From Phycisphaerae bacterium SM23_33 (GTDB taxonomy: Bacteria > Planctomycetota > Phycisphaerae > SM23-33), in contig LJUF01000106.1 in the NCBI GenBank assembly GCA_001303665.1, positions 2,597 to 17,923 of the forward strand: a stretch of 15,327 bases of DNA. The letters are read 5' to 3'. The notes beneath the pieces were generated by a model that saw only the letters and a program-made list of their open reading frames with translations, had not been told where the DNA came from and searched no databases. Positions 14,247 through 15,327 of this stretch are shown here, in pieces; position 1 is the stretch's first letter, and each line of letters begins with the position of its first letter. A program made the translations under genes and the position numbers.

Positions 14247-15327
14247 ATGGTTGGCGGCTACAGACTACCATCGGTCGGAACCACGCTCCAGCTTGATCGT
14301 CATTGCCCGGATTGCCAACGCCCCCACGGCAGGATTCACTCCGGTGTTCGCCGCCGCCACATCCGCGACTGGAAGGTCACCTGGGTTCCCCAGCGGCGCA
14401 TGATCTGCCCGGACTGCGGGCTGACCTGGACGCTTCGAGCCCAGGGGGTCCATCCCGGCCGGCAGCGCAGCGACCGGGTCCGAGCCCTGGCGGTATTGGC
14501 CTACATGCTGGGGCTGAGCTACCGAGGCGTGGCCATGCTGCTGCAGGCCTTGGGCAGCGGCGGCAGCAAATCCACGGCCGAACGGGACGTGGCCCAAGCC
14601 GGGCAAAAGGCCCAGCGGCTTCACCAAGCCAGCCGGCGCTTGGGCGTGCGGGTGTTGGGGGTGGATGGCACGGGGGCGGCCCTGGCCGGCCGGGACGCGG
14701 GGATGCTGTTTTTCGTGGACATCGACGGCCGACGGTTGCTGTTCGCGGCCCGGGTGCAAGAGAGCGACGCGGCGGCCGTGCGCCGACACGTTGGCCGTCT
14801 GATGCGGCAGGTGGGGGCCCGGGAGCTTCGCACCGATGAGCACGGCGTGTACGAGCGGATCGTCCCGGAAGGTCAGCACCGCCTCTGCCTGGCCCACTGG
14901 CGCAAGAGCAAGGGCAAACGGGCGTGTGAGCTGATGCGGCAGGCAGTGGCGGAACACCGCCCGCTGGAGGCCGAGAGCATGAGTCGGCTGCTGGAGCTGC
15001 TGCGTCTGAAGCCTCGGCCGCCCACCCCGCCGCCGGAGTTGGAGTCTCTGGTGCGGCGCTACAGTCGCTGCCGGAAGGGCTTGTTGTGGAAGATCAACCA
15101 GTTGCTGCAGCACGTGGAGCGGACGTGGGAGAAGGTCAGCGACGATCCGGCGGACCCCACCAACAACGTTACGGAGCGGATCATTGGGCTGACGTTCAAG
15201 ATTCGGGCCAAGACGATGCGGGGGTTCAAGGCCACCCACAAGCTGGTGGCCCATCCCTACCTGGCCAGCTTCCTGCGGGGCCAGGCCGGGGCATGTGATC
15301 TCTGCGAAGTCATCTGAGAAATTCGCC
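14161..15327 (+). mobile_element. Insertion sequence, right end outside or at the window edge
   Basis: The element is defined by the transposase gene. The left boundary given is only a guess: AAATTCTGTGG near 14163 has a weak match to GAATTTCTCAG, the reverse complement of the sequence just after the stop codon. No target-site duplication can be checked because the right flank is missing. Confidence 0.4.
14247..15317 (+). CDS. DDE transposase with N-terminal zinc ribbon (ISL3-like or unclassified)
   Basis: A 356-residue transposase. The N-terminus has a zinc ribbon with CPDC at 20-23 and CPDC at 54-57, as in the ISL3-type finger, followed by a helix-turn-helix-like region (LAVLAYMLGLSYRGVAMLLQ). 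The catalytic acidic residues are probably Asp140 (VLGVDGTGAAL), Asp197 (LRTDEHGVYERI) and Glu310 (TNNVTERIIGLTFKIRAK), with the conserved C-terminal MRGFKATHK. The reading frame looks intact. The ATG at 14247 has AAGGAGG five bases upstream; an ATG 48 bases earlier is less likely. I assign the DDE type firmly but the IS family only loosely; it also resembles IS66-like C-termini. The element's right end is cut off by the window edge ten bases after the stop, so inverted repeats cannot be confirmed. Confidence 0.88.
   Translation: MVGGYRLPSVGTTLQLDRHCPDCQRPHGRIHSGVRRRHIRDWKVTWVPQRRMICPDCGLTWTLRAQGVHPGRQRSDRVRALAVLAYMLGLSYRGVAMLLQALGSGGSKSTAERDVAQAGQKAQRLHQASRRLGVRVLGVDGTGAALAGRDAGMLFFVDIDGRRLLFAARVQESDAAAVRRHVGRLMRQVGARELRTDEHGVYERIVPEGQHRLCLAHWRKSKGKRACELMRQAVAEHRPLEAESMSRLLELLRLKPRPPTPPPELESLVRRYSRCRKGLLWKINQLLQHVERTWEKVSDDPADPTNNVTERIIGLTFKIRAKTMRGFKATHKLVAHPYLASFLRGQAGACDLCEVI

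Noticed and set aside
14163..15327. Terminal inverted repeats of the insertion sequence
   Set aside because: The match between the left candidate and the sequence after the stop codon is too weak and the right end is cut by the window, so no inverted repeat is claimed.

Overview
The window is high-GC DNA that looks like a Planctomycete, most likely a Phycisphaerae-type lineage. The clues are two exported-protein genes that end in paired dockerin-like EF-hand repeats followed by a PEP-CTERM-like anchor (proline motif, hydrophobic helix, Arg cluster), a GIDE-domain membrane protein, a stand-alone LigD-phosphoesterase-like protein, and long antisense shadow frames caused by the base composition. 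The taxonomic call is inference from protein style; no rRNA or tRNA is present.

Layout. At the left edge (1-516, minus) is the N-terminal third of hypF (hydrogenase maturation), which runs off the window. Next come a membrane-anchored protein of unknown function (719-1519, +), a convergent LigD 3'-phosphoesterase-like protein (1428-1826, minus), a TPR lipoprotein (1901-2275, +) and a GIDE-domain membrane protein (2354-3121, +). Bases 3122-4430 are a decayed region: GC hairpins, an ATG-less open frame, an orphan PEP-CTERM-like tail, and the headless 3' part of a dockerin/PEP-CTERM exported-protein gene. purB (4479-5912, +) follows with a translationally coupled four-helix membrane protein (5912-6424, +). 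A palindromic miniature repeat separates these from a minus-strand cluster: M16 peptidase homologue (broken, 9187-10316), intact M16 peptidase (7938-9164) and murD (6546-7886). Divergent from it is a URO-D/MtaA-like methyltransferase-family gene (10460-11599, +), then a secreted parallel beta-helix protein with dockerin and PEP-CTERM modules (11803-13332, +), a 60-residue membrane peptide (13567-13749, +), a repeat-bearing gene-free stretch, and a DDE transposase with a zinc ribbon (14247-15317, +).

How the genes fit together. Most are housekeeping or isolated accessory genes, not one system. The minus cluster is a probable operon (gaps of 22 and 51 bases) with one promoter candidate. purB and the following membrane gene overlap by one base (TGATG). 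Several genes (hypF, the 719 gene, the LigD-like gene, purB) lack a Shine-Dalgarno and have a -10-like box 6-10 bases before an ATG, suggesting leaderless transcripts; others (1901, 2354, 9164, 10460, 11803, 13567, 14247) have purine-rich ribosome binding sites. I see no convincing undescribed multi-gene system. The most notable items are the broken, catalytically dead M16 partner, the leaderless promoter pattern, and the remains of dockerin/PEP-CTERM genes around 3.7-4.4 kb.
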